Assembly (NCBI RefSeq): GCF_004379255.2
Contig: NC_056033.1
Location: 20,514,209 to 20,578,208 of the forward strand
From: Salvia splendens
Taxonomy: Eukaryota > Streptophyta > Magnoliopsida > Lamiales > Lamiaceae
DNA: 64,000 nt
Direction: 5' to 3'
Both the position numbers and the translations under genes were made by a program. The notes under the pieces were generated by a model that was not told where the DNA came from, searched no databases, and saw nothing but the letters and a program-made list of their open reading frames with translations. This document shows positions 10,948-21,990 of the stretch, piece after piece. Each line of letters begins with the position of its first letter. The stretch's first letter is position 1.

Positions 10948-12841
10948 CAGTCTTTGGCTCTGATTATTTGGATTTAAATTTCACGAAATTCATGTATGCA
11001 TGTGTTATTTGATTACGAAGCATGTTTTTGGTGTTTTTGTTTATATTTTATGCATGATGAACTCAAGAACTATCGAATCAAAGAACTTGAATTTTTCGAT
11101 CGTATGAGACGTGTGATCCGCCGGCGCTTGCGCTGAGACCGATCGCACCACGTGCGATCGAGAGAGGGTTGTCGATTGAGTGGGAGCCAAGGGTTCACGA
11201 TCACGGGGCAACGCGCAAACGAGCGAGGCCAAACCCTAGGCGGCGCCCGCACCAAGGTCCACAGAAGGCGGCAGCTGGCGCGGCGTGGTGGTTCGTCTGA
11301 GAACCGCCAAGACACCGCGAGCCGCCAGGCCGTGAACCCTAGGCGGAGGAGTCCCCAGCGTCAGCTCGAGCATTGGCAAGGCTACCGCGCGTCAGCGCGG
11401 GTACTGGCCGGAACAGTGGGAGTTGTGGGGAGACGCGCTGCCAGGCGCGACATGGCCAAGACGGGTGATCACGGCTGGCCGAAAGCGGCGGCACAACCGT
11501 GCTCGACGCTGGCCGAGGACGGCGACACCCGACGAATTAGACACCGCAACGGAGGCGAGGCACTGGCCGAGAGCAAGCGCCGCCCGACGCGCGCTAGACG
11601 ATGAGCTGCAGTGGTGCAACGTAGGACCGAGAGCGGCGCGCGACGACGCGAGCTGCTGGCCGAGACGATGCGCCCAGGCGCTGAACCGCGATGTGCGCGG
11701 ACGTCCAAGACGTCGTGTGGATTGGGTTCTGACGAGGAACTCGTTGGATTTTTGTCGTTCATCGTTTGTGCAAACCTAGTACGATGACACATCGATGATG
11801 GACTATCTTAATGATTATTTAATGGAAATAAAATATTTTAGAAATATTTCCCTAGATTTTAGGAATATTTGAATTATTGACTATATCTATGAAAATAAAT
11901 AATATTATTTTGATTCCTAGATGATATGGTCAAAAATGATTTAATAGTTTCCTAATTATTGTATATCTAGAATTCTGATAAGGATAGATATGTAGGAATA
12001 CATTAAATAATGTAATTTCTCTTCCTTATCTTGGGCATGGGAATAAAATGAATTTAGTTTTTTTATGTCTAATTAAGATTTAAATAAATCGTTCATTTTA
12101 GTAATATCTTATAGTAGACATGAATAAGAACAAAATTCTAGAATAATTAATTTCCTAAAGTAAGATACTAAAAGATAATGAAAGATTTAATTATCCAGTC
12201 AATTAAATGCAAACAAAATTTAATTAAGCCTTTATCTGCCTTAAGGCTAATAATTAAAGTAAAACCATAACCCAAATATCTAAGCTATAATTACGAACTC
12301 AATGTTTGTATATGGTCTCCATCGATTGGTCTGCAATTTGTGAAGCTATCGCCACCCATTATGTGGGGACAATAATCCTAAGAAATAGTAAGTTCATGAG
12401 GGCGGACTTCTCAAATATAAATAGTATGAACTAGAATGTGGTTTCTAATATTATCGCCACCCATTATGCGGGGACAATAATCCTAAGAAACTACGAGATT
12501 CAGGAGTTCACATAGAATTTATGAGATAACTTGATTTTCTTAGCAACACATGAACATTGTTATGGGAGTGTGTTGTAGTAATAAGATACTGCAATGCTAC
12601 ATCTGGTGGTCTTGCTTAGGCAACATTAGGCGGCCATGCCATTATGTGGTCTCTGGACTATTCGTCGGTGTTGTGACCAGTAAAATTTTAATGCGTATTA
12701 ACATCTTATGAAGGGTACAAAATTTTAATTTTACAGTTGTAAGATTTTGAAAAGTTTTATGGTTAATCTACTCAAACTTCTTACATAAGTTTATGACAAA
12801 TAGTAAATATTCTGTTTTACAGTGCAAACTAAATCATCAAG
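10948..12841 (+). other. Copia-1 leader
   Basis: A GC-rich block (about 11100-11780) is followed by AT-rich sequence, as in Copia-2. Open frames in the GC-rich block occur on both strands and are arginine/alanine-rich, which is typical of composition rather than coding. Near 12340-12500 a repeat containing GACAATAATCCTAAGAAA appears twice and corresponds to the Copia-2 leader repeat. No gene is supported. Confidence 0.7.
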
Positions 12842-13770
12842 ATGCCATTCAATCCTCTTTCTGCAATTCTTAAAGAAAACAAATTCGAGGGCCAAAATTA
12901 CGTAGAATGGAAACAAAATTTGGACATCGTTCACACAGCGGAAGAGTACAGTTTTGTGCTCACTACTCCACGACCTCCAGTGCTGGCGGCTAACACCGCA
13001 GCAGAAGTTAGAGATGTTCACAAACGGTGGCATAAGACGAATGAGATGGCTAAGTGCTATATGTTGGCTTCTGTGTCTTCAGTGCTCAAGCATCAACATT
13101 CTGCCATGGCAACTACCACCGAGATTATGCAAAATCTCACAAATCTTTTTGGTACTCAGAATCGAACGGCTAAGTCTCAAGCCTTTCGGAGTATCATGAC
13201 AGACTATGAAGGAAGACACGTCAGTGCGGGACCATGTCCTCGAGATGATGGGCCACCTCAACCAAATTGAGGTTTTGCGAGGGACGATCGATCCCAAGTC
13301 CCAAGTAACGATAATCCTTCAAAGTCTTCCCCCTAACTTCCAGCAGTTCAAGCTCAATTTCAAGATGAACAAAGGAATTACACCTTGGCGGAGTTGTTGA
13401 CTGAACTTCAGTCGGCAGATGACCTTATAGTTCAGGCTAAGGTAGCCATGTTGAGTTTGGCTCCCCATTCCTCTGGCTCTAAGCCTAGCGTAGGAAAGAA
13501 GAGGGCATCGAACCCTGTAGCGGCTAAGATTGCTAAGGGAAAGAAAAAGAAGAAGGCTACCAAGAAGCCTTCGGGGAAGTGTTTCAAGTGTGGAGAAAAG
13601 GGGCATTGGAAGCCAGATTGTCCTAAAAAGGGCAAGGCTACAGGTATGCACCAAGCTCTAGTAGTCGAGTCATGTTTGACTTCGACATCTACTCATACTT
13701 GGGTTATTGACACGGAGCTACTGATCATATTTGTTTTGATCCTGACCCAATGCAGGTGACAAGACGACTA
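12842..13770 (+). pseudogene. Copia-1 gag and protease, frameshifted
   Basis: Gag begins at the ATG at 12842 (start MPFNPLSAIL) and aligns with plant copia gag through about residue 120. A shift near 13205 moves the reading to another frame, and a second near 13375 moves it again. The third segment carries a lysine-rich stretch and a CCHC zinc knuckle CFKCGEKGHWKPDC (about 13579-13620), which binds RNA. The protease active-site region follows (TWVIDT), but one missing base shifts the frame exactly before the expected GATDHIC. At least three frameshifts make it non-functional. Confidence 0.88.
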
Positions 13771-14010
13771 CATGATCGTGAGATCGAAGTCTAACTGGGC
13801 GACGCTACAAAAGTGGCGGCCGTTGCAGTGGGAAACATAAATTTGCGTTTTAGTAGTGATAGATTTTTTTATTTTGAATAATGTTTTGTTGATACCTTCT
13901 TTTAGAAGAAATTTAATTTCAGTTTCTAAATTGGTTTTGATGGATATTCGATTTCTATTAATGAAAATTGCGTTAATAAGAAAGATGGTTCTTATATCTG
14001 TATTGGTATC
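13771..14010 (+). other. Degenerate protease-integrase linker of Copia-1
   Basis: This aligns in position with the part of pol between protease and integrase but is AT-rich and has stops in all frames. Confidence 0.4.
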
Positions 14011-15000
14011 ATGGAAAACAATCTATACATAATCACGTCTACACAATTTAATAATTGCAAATCAGAACTCAATACAACATCGAAAATTTCAAAGAAAAGA
14101 AAAGAACCTTCAAGTTCAATGAACGAAACGTACTTATGGCACCTTAGACTTTGGCATGCCAATGAAAGGAGGATTCATTCTCTTGTGGAACAAGACCTTA
14201 TTAAAGGTCTAGAGGAGGAACCTTTTCATAAGTGTGAATCATGCTTAGAAGGCAAGATGACCAAGAGGTCTTTTAAGGCTAAGGGCAATAAGGCCAATGA
14301 TGTACTTGAGCTCGTTCATACCGATGTGTGTGGACCAATGTCAACAGAGGCAAGAGGCGGTTTTCGATACTTCATCACTTTTATTGATGATTTCTCGAAA
14401 ATTGAAAGAGTATCATGGAAAGAGTATCATGGAAAGAGTATCACTTGAGCTCGTTCATACCGATGTGTGTGGAGACGTATCATGGAAAGAGTATCAAAAG
14501 CCTATGATATGATCGCGGAGGCGAGTACCTCAGTGCCGAGTTTTTGGACTACTTATCAGTGGCGGGAATTGAATCCCAACTGACCGCGCCGGGCAAGCCC
14601 CAGCAGAAGGAATAGGACCTTGTTGAACATGGTCCGGTCGATGATGAGTTTTTCACGGCTACCTATTTCGTTTTGGGGACATACCTTGCTTTCTGCAAGT
14701 CATATTTTAGATAGCTTACCGTCAAAATCCGTACCTGCTACTCCTTATAAGTTGTGGACTAGACGCGAGCCTAATCTAGTACATCTCAAGATTTGAGGTT
14801 GTCCGACTCATATATTGAAAAAAGATCCAACTCAGTTGGGATCAAGGACGGAGGTATGTGTGTTTATAGGGTATCCTAGAGGATCGAAAGCTTATGAATT
14901 CTATAGTCTCCGAGATAAGAAAATCATTGTGAGTACTCACGCGACATTTTTAGAGGAAGACTTTGTAGTGAATCATAAATCCAGCAGTGAAGTGGCTCTT
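14011..15000 (+). pseudogene. Copia-1 integrase remnant with local rearrangement
   Basis: The first 130 residues give the GAG-pre-integrase zinc-binding region (LWHLRLWH, then CESC) and the start of the catalytic core (HTDVCGPM, FIDDFSK). At 14404-14475 the gene is scrambled: a 14-bp unit (AGTATCATGGAAAG) is repeated, and 31 bp from 14304-14334 is copied at 14443-14473. The core resumes near 14510 with a catalytic-type stretch (GGEYLSAEFLDYL), then decays. The C-terminal part is readable from 14815. It would have inserted cDNA into chromosomes; the breaks rule that out. Confidence 0.85.
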
Positions 15001-16776
15001 GACGAGCTAACTTCTGTCACAAGTTCCATTAACCAAGGACCCGTACCTAGTGTACAATCAATTCCCGAAATTTCAACTTCTACTACAAGGATTGTAGTGC
15101 CGCTCCGCAGTGGGAGGGTCTCTCATGAGCCCGATAGATACATTAGTTTGGGGGAATATATGGATCACTCCTTGGACATCAATGTAGTAGATCCCTGGAA
15201 CTTTGCAGAGGTGCAGGCAGATGTCGATCATTGCAAATGGGTGAAAGCAATGGATTCAGAACTACAATCTATGATAGACAAAGACGTGTATGATTTTTCC
15301 GTCCTACCCAAAGGCTGTACTGCCATTGGGAGCAAATGGATATACAAGCGTAAACGTGGACCCGATGGAGAGTTAAAGTCTTTAAGGCAAGACTAGTGGC
15401 CAAGGGGTTATACCCAAAGGAAAGGTATCGATTACAATGAGACCTTCTCCCTGTTGGCCATGCTCAGATCTATCCGGATACTTTTGTATATAGCAGCTTA
15501 CATGGATTGGGATGTATGGCAGATGGACGTTAAGACTGCGTTCTTGAATGGGAGTCTTGAGGAGACCATCTACATGGAACAACCCGAAGGATATGCTATA
15601 AAGGACAAAGAACACATGGTTTGGAAGCTTAAGAAGGTCATTTATGGCCTCAAGCAAGCTTCTGGATCATGGAACCAGTGTTTCGACCTAACTATTCATA
15701 AGTTTGGATTCGAAAAGTGCCCAAATGAAAGTTGCGTTTATAAGAAGGTTGAAAAGGGAAATGTTGTGTTCTTAGTTTTATATGTAGATGACATTATTTT
15801 AATTGGAAACAATAAAAATATGTCATCAGTACGAACTTGGTTGTCGAACCAGTTTGAGATGAAGGATATGGGAGACTCGGGACACATCCCCGGGATCAAG
15901 GTTCTTATGAATCGTGAAAAGAGCACGTTGTGCTTATCTCAAGAACCTTACATCAATACAATACTTAGTCGCTTTAGCATGCAAGATACCAAGAAAGGTT
16001 TCTTACCTTTTAGACATGGCATCCATCTATCTCATGAGATGTGCCCCAAAACGCCATCTGAGATAGAAAAGATGGGAAGGATTTTGTATACTTCAGAAGT
16101 TGGAAGTCTCATGTATGTTATGCTTTGTACACGACCTGATATTTACTTTGTTGTTGGCATAGTGGCAAGATATCAGTCGAATCCGGGCCAAAGACATTGG
16201 ACTGCCGTAAAGAATATAATCAAGTATCTTAAACGGACTTAGGACTATGCTCTAGTTTACAATGCAACCGAGATTTGTCCTTTGGGATATACTGACTCAG
16301 ACTTTCAAGTTGATCAGAACTCGAGAAAATCTACTTCTAGATATGTGTTCACCTTAGGAGGTGGAGCCGTAATTTGGAAGAGTGTGAAGCAGAAATGCAT
16401 CGCGGACTTGACCATGGAAGCCGAGTATGTGGCCTCTTCGGAGGCTACAAAAGAGGTTGTATGGTTCAAGAACTTCCTTATGGATTTAGGTGTGGTTACG
16501 AATTTGCCCAAGAGCATCACCATTTATTGTGACAATTCTGGTGCTGTGGCAAACTCGAAAGAACCAAGGGCTCACAAAGCGAGCAAACACATAGAGAAGA
16601 AGTATCATATCATTATAGATATAGTGCAGAGAAGAGACATACAAGTGGTCAAGATTGCGTCAGAGAACAACCGGGCATATCCTTTTAAAAAGGCATTGGT
16701 GGTGAAACTGTTCGAGCATCATGTTGAAGGTATGGGAGTTCGACTCGTTCAAGAACTCAACTTGCTTTCAGTATAA
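15001..16776 (+). pseudogene. Copia-1 reverse transcriptase and RNase H
   Basis: Reverse transcriptase begins near 15220 (WVKAMDSEL), is disrupted near 15390, and is open again from 15454 to 16242 for 262 codons. The catalytic motif YVDDI is kept near residue 110 of that stretch. RNase H is open from 16282 to 16776, with acidic positions in GYTDSDF, TMEAEY and CDNSGA. One stop (TAG, 16240-16242) separates them. This is the best-preserved part of the element, though the whole polyprotein is broken. Confidence 0.88.
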
Positions 16777-16834
16777 GTGGGAGAATTAGACATGTGCACA
16801 TATATTTTGTATACTCGAAAGCTGTTATGAGTGT

Positions 16835-16845
16835 AAGTGGGAGAT
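16835..16845 (+). other. Copia-1 polypurine tract
   Basis: AAGTGGGAGAT lies immediately before the 3' LTR, the expected place for plus-strand priming. Confidence 0.75.
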
Positions 16846-17720
16846 TGTTAGAGTTTGTATACTAGAAATCACCTTTCGAGTTATTGAATACTGTAAAACT
16901 CTATATTTTATTTTCCAATGGAATGCAACAGATTATTTTTGTCATAATGCTGTTATGTTTTACATTTAATGGATGTTTATTGCATATTTCAATGTATAAG
17001 CAACGTAACAAAGTCTAAGTCTTTATTTTAGTAGACCGGTTGTGGGCGTCGTCCACTTTAAGGTAACACGATCAGTTCTGAACAAAGAAAAATAAGAATT
17101 TCACAACCTAGATAGGCCTAGACTACCTATCGTGAAAGGTTGCAATGTCAGTCCGCATATTTCTAAGCCTATAGCACTGAATTGGATCTAACGGCAAGAC
17201 GAGTTTTTATGCTATCTACGAAAAGACGAGGTCATGATAATTAATTTCTTAATCAATGTACGTTAGCATTGAGCATACGATATTGATTATGTACTACTTT
17301 GACTTACCAATAGGTGCAAGTTTTTCGTAACCCAAGATTTCTGGTATATTGGGTAGTGATGATTAATATCTAGCGGTGCTAGGATTGCTATTATATTGAA
17401 TCGTGAGAGAGGTGAGTCTCGTTTGATAACGTTCGAAAGAGGAGCTCGAAACAAGGTTTTATTATTCGGAACCTAGCTAGTTGGAGTTTGGTTACTCTAC
17501 GAATAATAAATAAGCGTTTCTTGCTAATTAATAATATGTTAATAATATGTTAATTAAGTCCATAGAAAACATTAATTAATTAATGGAAGTTTATATCTTA
17601 TGCGCGGGAAATAAATTACAAACAAATGGAAACTCGAAATACTTGTAATTTCAGATTAGGATGGGCAGTGCAATATTACTTCTGTTGTGGCTACTCGTGA
17701 TATTCCAATATAAGCTTATA

Positions 17721-17748
17721 CTCCCTCCGTCCCAGTTTTAGAGTGACA
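17721..17748 (+). repeat. MLE-1 left terminal inverted repeat
   Basis: It begins CTCCCTCCGTCCCAGTTTTA and pairs with 21408-21435. The sub-terminal copy of the motif starts at 17763. Confidence 0.9.
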
Positions 17749-17896
17749 TTTTACCAAAAAAGTCCGTCCCAGTTTTAGAGTTACATTTACAATTTTCCAT
17801 TTTTGGACATAGAAATTTACCCTATTATTCAACAAAATTACACTCAAATGCCATTATAAACACAAAAATAAACCCAAAATAAAAAACAAACACATA

Positions 17897-17934
17897 ACCC
17901 CCCCACCCCACCCCCAACCCCCCAACCCCCCTCA
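17897..17934. other. C-rich tract inside MLE-1 (G-quadruplex motif on the minus strand)
   Basis: Five runs of four or more C separated by A or AA give a textbook G-quadruplex motif on the minus strand. MLE-2 keeps a shorter G-rich stretch at the matching place (24700-24720). Confidence 0.6.
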
Positions 17935-18093
17935 TTTGACTTTCATCTATCTCTCGCTCTCCACCATTTCCCGTCTCCCCCATTCCCGAACCCTAATCGT
18001 CTCCTACTCCAATCGCCGATCTAAATTGTTGGACCCCTAATCGGCTCCTACTATTATCACTCCACCATTCCCGTCTCTCTCTATTCGCTTCTC

Positions 18094-18525
18094 ATGGCGG
18101 AAGGTTGGGATCCATTGTCGGAGTGTGAATCCGTGCTATCTTTCGATGCACCTCTCGAAACCCTAATAGTCCCTGATACACCACCGGGAGTGATTGAACG
18201 GTGGGAAATCGACCGTGTGGTCGATTGTTACCACCGATCTGGACATCGGAGATGGTTTGCGGGCGTTGATGGGTCAGAGGTCGTCCATGAATCTGAGCTT
18301 CCCCCACCGTCTTGTTTCTTCGACGGATCTGAAATCCAGCCACCGTCTGAGGGCTTTGACGGGTCTGAACGCCAACCGCCGGCTGAGGGCTTTGACGGGT
18401 CTGAACCGTCCCTCCCCTGTGACGAATCTGGACCTCAACCAGCTTCTTCATTAAAGGTGGAGTACACCGAGAATGAGAAAGCTATGGTGCTTATTTTGTT
18501 GCCTGGCATGAAATATCTCATCTAA
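18094..18525 (+). CDS. Convergent hypothetical ORF inside MLE-1
   Basis: I do not recognise this 143-residue protein. It starts at ATGGCGGAAGG, a good plant start context, after a CT-rich, 5'-UTR-like stretch. It is acidic and contains a 12-residue repeat, FDGSEIQPPSEG then FDGSERQPPAEG then FDGSE, with weaker copies before (VDGSE). It runs opposite to the transposase and lies between the left terminal repeat and a block of non-coding repeats. MLE-2 has no room for it. It may be a captured host exon (an AAAG|GTGGAG site near 18458 could be a splice donor) or an unstudied accessory ORF of the mariner family. Codon-level evidence for expression is absent, so a chance ORF is possible. Confidence 0.4.
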   Translation: MAEGWDPLSECESVLSFDAPLETLIVPDTPPGVIERWEIDRVVDCYHRSGHRRWFAGVDGSEVVHESELPPPSCFFDGSEIQPPSEGFDGSERQPPAEGFDGSEPSLPCDESGPQPASSLKVEYTENEKAMVLILLPGMKYLI

Positions 18526-18539
18526 ACTGTGGGTATTTT

Positions 18540-19030
18540 CTCAATTCTGAGCCACCCCTTTGCTTGGTTTGGAGGCTGTTTTGGCATGAATTGATCTTGT
18601 TTGATGTCATATGATGAAGTTTTTGTGATGAATAACATCTGATTATCTGTTTATTGACTGGATTGGTTGGTTTTTGTGAACTTAGCCACTCCTTTGATGG
18701 TTTGGAGGCTTTGATTTGCAAATTTGTACATTTGTGATGATGTTGTTCTGAGAGTTATGCATGCTCAACTATGATGTCTCTGTATTGGTTGTGTTTTTAT
18801 GAACCTAGCCACCCCTTTGATGGTTTGGAGGCTCTGATTTGCAAAATTGCAGCCTTTGTTTGGTTTGTTGGGTCTGATTTGCAATGTTGCTCCTCTGTGA
18901 TGATATTTTTCTGAAAGTTATGCATGCTCAGCTATGATGTCTCTGTATTTGTTGTATTTTTGTGAACCTAGCCACCCCTTTGATGGTTTGGAGGCTCTTA
19001 TTTGCAAAATTACAGCCTTTGAATACATAC
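18540..19030 (+). repeat. Diverged tandem repeats 3' of the MLE-1 transposase
   Basis: A phrase like GAACCTAGCCACCCCTTTGA followed by TGGTTTGGAGGCTCTGATTT recurs near 18546, 18680, 18800 and 18964. Some copies carry a longer unit with TTATGCATGCTCA. Another copy is in the transposase intron (19813), and a reverse-strand copy is in MLE-2 (24112-24141). Confidence 0.75.
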
Positions 19031-19197
19031 AAAATGTAGTCTATAGATTTACAAGCAGGCTTAGTTACCATTCCACAGAAATCAGCCTATTAAACCTAAC
19101 CCAAAATGTAGGCTATAACCAAAAAAACAAGTTTACATCCTAAACACCAAACTACTTTGATGCTTATACTGTAAACCCTAAGATCCAAGTGGATTAT

Positions 19198-20845
19198 TTA
19201 GAGCTGGAAAACATTCATTAGATGCCCTATGTCATATGAGGCACCCACATCATTCTGAGGTAGTAGCAGATACTCCAAGCTCTCTTTGACCAAATTCTCC
19301 CCAACTTCTAGGGATGTAGGAAGCCCCACTGTTCTTCTCAGCCTTTCCTTGTTCAAGTGGGGTATTTTGTAGTTGTTGCCTCCATGCACTTCAAGGATCT
19401 TACTGAGGCAGCTTTGCAATGTTAAAAAAACATTGTTCAGAGTTTGTGGTGTGAGTTCCTCAAAAGAACTCCAGACATTACCCAGTAATTCATCTATGTT
19501 GGTTGCTACTTTATCATCTTGTAGTGATTGAATGGCCCTAAAAGAGCCTAGGTCCAATACATTGGTGTCTGGGGAGTTGGCTGGTTGGCTGATTAGATGG
19601 AACTTAAATCCATCTGAACTTGCAAGCTCATCAAATTGTGAGTCAAAAGATCTTAGGTGAGGCTTGGCATTATCTTGTTGGATATAGATATCCTTGTTTG
19701 CATTGGCTGGCCACTTTGCCTTGATTGCTGGAATAATCTGTGCATTATGAATGAATCAATGTAAAAAATCCTAAATGATGACAATATCAATGTCTGATAG
19801 GTTGTGTTTTTGTGAACCTAGCCACCCCTTTGAAGGTTTGGAGGCTCTGATTTGCAAAAATGCAGCCTTTTATTGGTTTGTTGGATCTGATTTGCAAAAT
19901 TGCAGCCTTTGATGAATGAATCAATGTAAAAAATGCTAAATGATGACATTATCAATGTCTGATAGGCAGGTGAGGGGATAAAAATATCTATACCTGATTC
20001 AAGAGACATTCTCTCATTGCTTCCTTGTTAACCGATGGTATAGATTTAGTCTCTAATGTCCCTCTTGGCCTATTCTTGGACTTCCTTTTGGCTGGAACTT
20101 GTTCTGTGAATGGGAATATGCCTATTTTACCATCAAAGATGGTCTGACCATCTGTGTCAAACTGTGGCCTACTTACAGCACACATGAACATCACCTTTGT
20201 GATAAATCTTTTTGACTTGCAAGACCTGTAAGGCTCATCCTCATCCGGCAACAGGTAGTATCTGTCTGAAGCTTTTGTCATGTAAAACCATTTCTCATCA
20301 ATATGAACTGTATTGTGCATAGCATGATAAAGAAGCTTTCCTTCATCCAAAGTTGGCTGAATATGAGTAAGACACCATCTCATTCTACTGATTTTGTTTG
20401 CTTCAGTGAGTGCTGGTTTTATGGCATTTGTATGTGGCCTTATCAGGTGACTCTTTGCCCATCTACCAACTATTGTCTTGCTAACACCCATTTTACATGC
20501 AAGCTTTCTATAGCAAGATCTCTCAAGAAAAGACAATTGTTTGAACTTTTCATCATCAAAATGTACTTTACCTGTTTTCTTTTTATATCCTGATGCTCTG
20601 CCCCTCATGATAACAGGCTGCCCATCTGACATTTGCTGCTTGGCTATCCCCCATAATCGGCTCACTATAATTCTGTGCACTTTGAATCTATTGGCTGCCT
20701 CTTGAAATGAACCATGTGGCAGTGCTCCAGCTTGGCATTGCTGTTGTAGGAACTGTACAATATGGTTCTTCATTTGGCTGCTCAACTTCAGGCCTTGACT
20801 CGGCCTTGGCTCCAGTTCTGCATCCTGAATATTCTCCTGCTCCAT
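19198..20845 (-). CDS. Mariner-like transposase (DD39D), two exons
   Basis: Exons are 20845-19994 and 19737-19198, giving 463 residues, a usual size for plant mariner transposases. I chose the ATG at 20845; the frame is open 34 codons further upstream but has no ATG. Two helix-turn-helix regions (about residues 46-71 and 112-129) would bind the terminal repeats. The catalytic triad reads D183 in VHIDEKW, D306 in QQDNAKPH and D346 in NVLDLG, with exactly 39 residues between the last two. The intron has a CAG|GTATAG donor and a GCACAG acceptor and joins in frame. No stop or frameshift is visible. A TATA-like CTATAAATAC lies about 130 bp upstream of the ATG. The enzyme would excise and insert elements at TA dinucleotides in the nucleus. 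Confidence 0.9.
19738..19993 (-). other. Intron of the MLE-1 transposase, carrying an element-specific repeat
   Basis: The 256-bp intron contains one copy of the GAACCTAGCCACCCC repeat otherwise found 3' of the gene. It also has a duplicated tail: the phrase GAATGAATCAATGTAAAAAA appears at about 19749 and 19914. Confidence 0.75.
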
Positions 20846-21990
20846 CTGTTGCTTGATCCATTTCCATTCCCCTATGATGAAATTGCTCTGAGGGGAATTT
20901 ACATATAAATACCTTTTGGTTGGTGTGTAGGTAGGTGGAATTGGCAATTGTTGGTGTAAATGTGGAGTGAATGTATTTATAGAGGTAGATTACCTTTATT
21001 TTGATTTTGGATTTTTCCCTCCATGGGATTGTAAATTATTTTTCCCTCCTTAATTTGGAGGTTTGAGTAAATGAAAATGGAATGAATTCCCTCTTCAAAT
21101 TTGTGTTGATGTGATGGCTGAAAATTAGGGGATTGCTCCTTGTTCAAATTTTAGTTTAAAATTTAATTTTGTCCTATCTTAATTTTATGTAAAGGAAATA
21201 GAGTAACCAAGGTGTAAAATTAAAAATAATAAGTCTAACTTATTTAAACAACCAAAATTAAATAAAGTGAAAGAAGAAACAATTTTAAACTAAAAAAGTC
21301 AACCTATCTCACTTTCCACCTACTCACTTCATTTATTACACACTCTACCTTCTCACTTCATTAAATACACACTCCACCAATTTCTTAAAACCCGTGCCAT
21401 AACTAATTGTTACTCTAAATGTGGGACGGAGGGAGTATTAAATTGTGGGTTCAATTTAATTAGTAAAAAGCTAATTGGGGAGGCCATATCCAAATTCTTC
21501 CATAGATCCCTGACTGAGCCCAATATGTGACTAAATATAAATAGGAGAATAAAGGAGACAGAATATACATATTATTTTCATTCAAAATTTTCGTCCCCCT
21601 CCTATTCCTTATAGGGGACGATTTTTGCTCCCTCCATTAGCAGTTTCTGTCTTCTTTATTTAAGTCCTAATATTCTAGTGAGATCAGTCCACACTGATAT
21701 CAGATTATAGTCCGGGAACCAGTCAGAAGATCCGTGGTTTAGTTCTCAAGATCTTCACGTGGAGAAGACGCAAGTCATCTTCGATTCTTCAGTGAATCAA
21801 CGAGGTAAATTGGCTTACTCCGTAGCAAGCATGTTTTAGGTATAATATGCACTAAAGCATGTTTAAATTCAAGTTATGAGCAAGATATATGTAAGAATTA
21901 CGCGAATAGAATTTGTCTAAATAATCTGCTAAATAGATCAGAATTTTATGTGATCCATTTGTACGCACGCTTCCGCTGTCAACCCCTTCA

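Larger units (their letters stand above)
17721..21435 (-). mobile_element. MLE-1: apparently complete Tc1/mariner-like transposon
   Basis: This 3,715-bp element has 28-bp terminal inverted repeats beginning CTCCCTCCGTCCCA, with about three mismatches, and TA duplications at 17719-17720 and 21436-21437. The uninterrupted LTR sequence in the 5' copy (about 1330) shows the empty site. A second copy of the terminal motif (GTCCGTCCCAGTTTTAGAG) lies 43 bp inside the left end, possibly an extra transposase-binding site. It encodes a full DD39D transposase on the minus strand and has a convergent ORF on the plus strand. The ends are of the Stowaway type, so it could have supplied transposase for MITEs such as 327-505. 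Confidence 0.92.
241..21990 (+). mobile_element. Copia-1: Ty1/copia LTR retrotransposon, split by three insertions
   Basis: The two LTRs both begin TGTTAGAGTT and end CTTCA. A TGGTATCAAAGCC primer-binding site follows the 5' LTR, and a purine tract (AAGTGGGAGAT) precedes the 3' LTR. The interior is in copia order: gag with zinc knuckle, protease, integrase, reverse transcriptase, RNase H. All coding parts are broken by frameshifts, stops and one rearrangement. The 5' LTR contains a MITE and the whole of Copia-2; the 3' LTR contains MLE-1. Without these the LTRs are about 1.43-1.46 kb. The flanking duplication is imperfect (TTTTA/GTTTA), as expected for an older insertion. Confidence 0.92.
16846..21990 (+). 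repeat. Copia-1 3' LTR, interrupted by MLE-1
   Basis: LTR sequence is at 16846-17720 and 21436-21990. It includes a TATA box (21536-21543) and a hairpin GATTC-TTCAGT-GAATC (21783-21798). It ends CCCCTTCA. Confidence 0.9.

Noticed and set aside
11041..11792. Arginine/alanine-rich ORFs up to 150 codons in the Copia-1 leader
   Set aside because: Composition artefact in a GC-rich non-coding leader; overlapping ORFs occur on both strands and none resembles a known protein.
17881..17940. Telomere-like repeat
   Set aside because: The C-runs are irregular and lack the CCCTAAA unit; a simple C-rich tract explains it.
18092..18451. Minus-strand ORF opposite the convergent ORF of MLE-1
   Set aside because: It is the antisense shadow of the repeat-containing plus-strand ORF and has no independent support.
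20303..20593. Plus-strand ORF inside the transposase exon
   Set aside because: Antisense of a clearly coding minus-strand exon.
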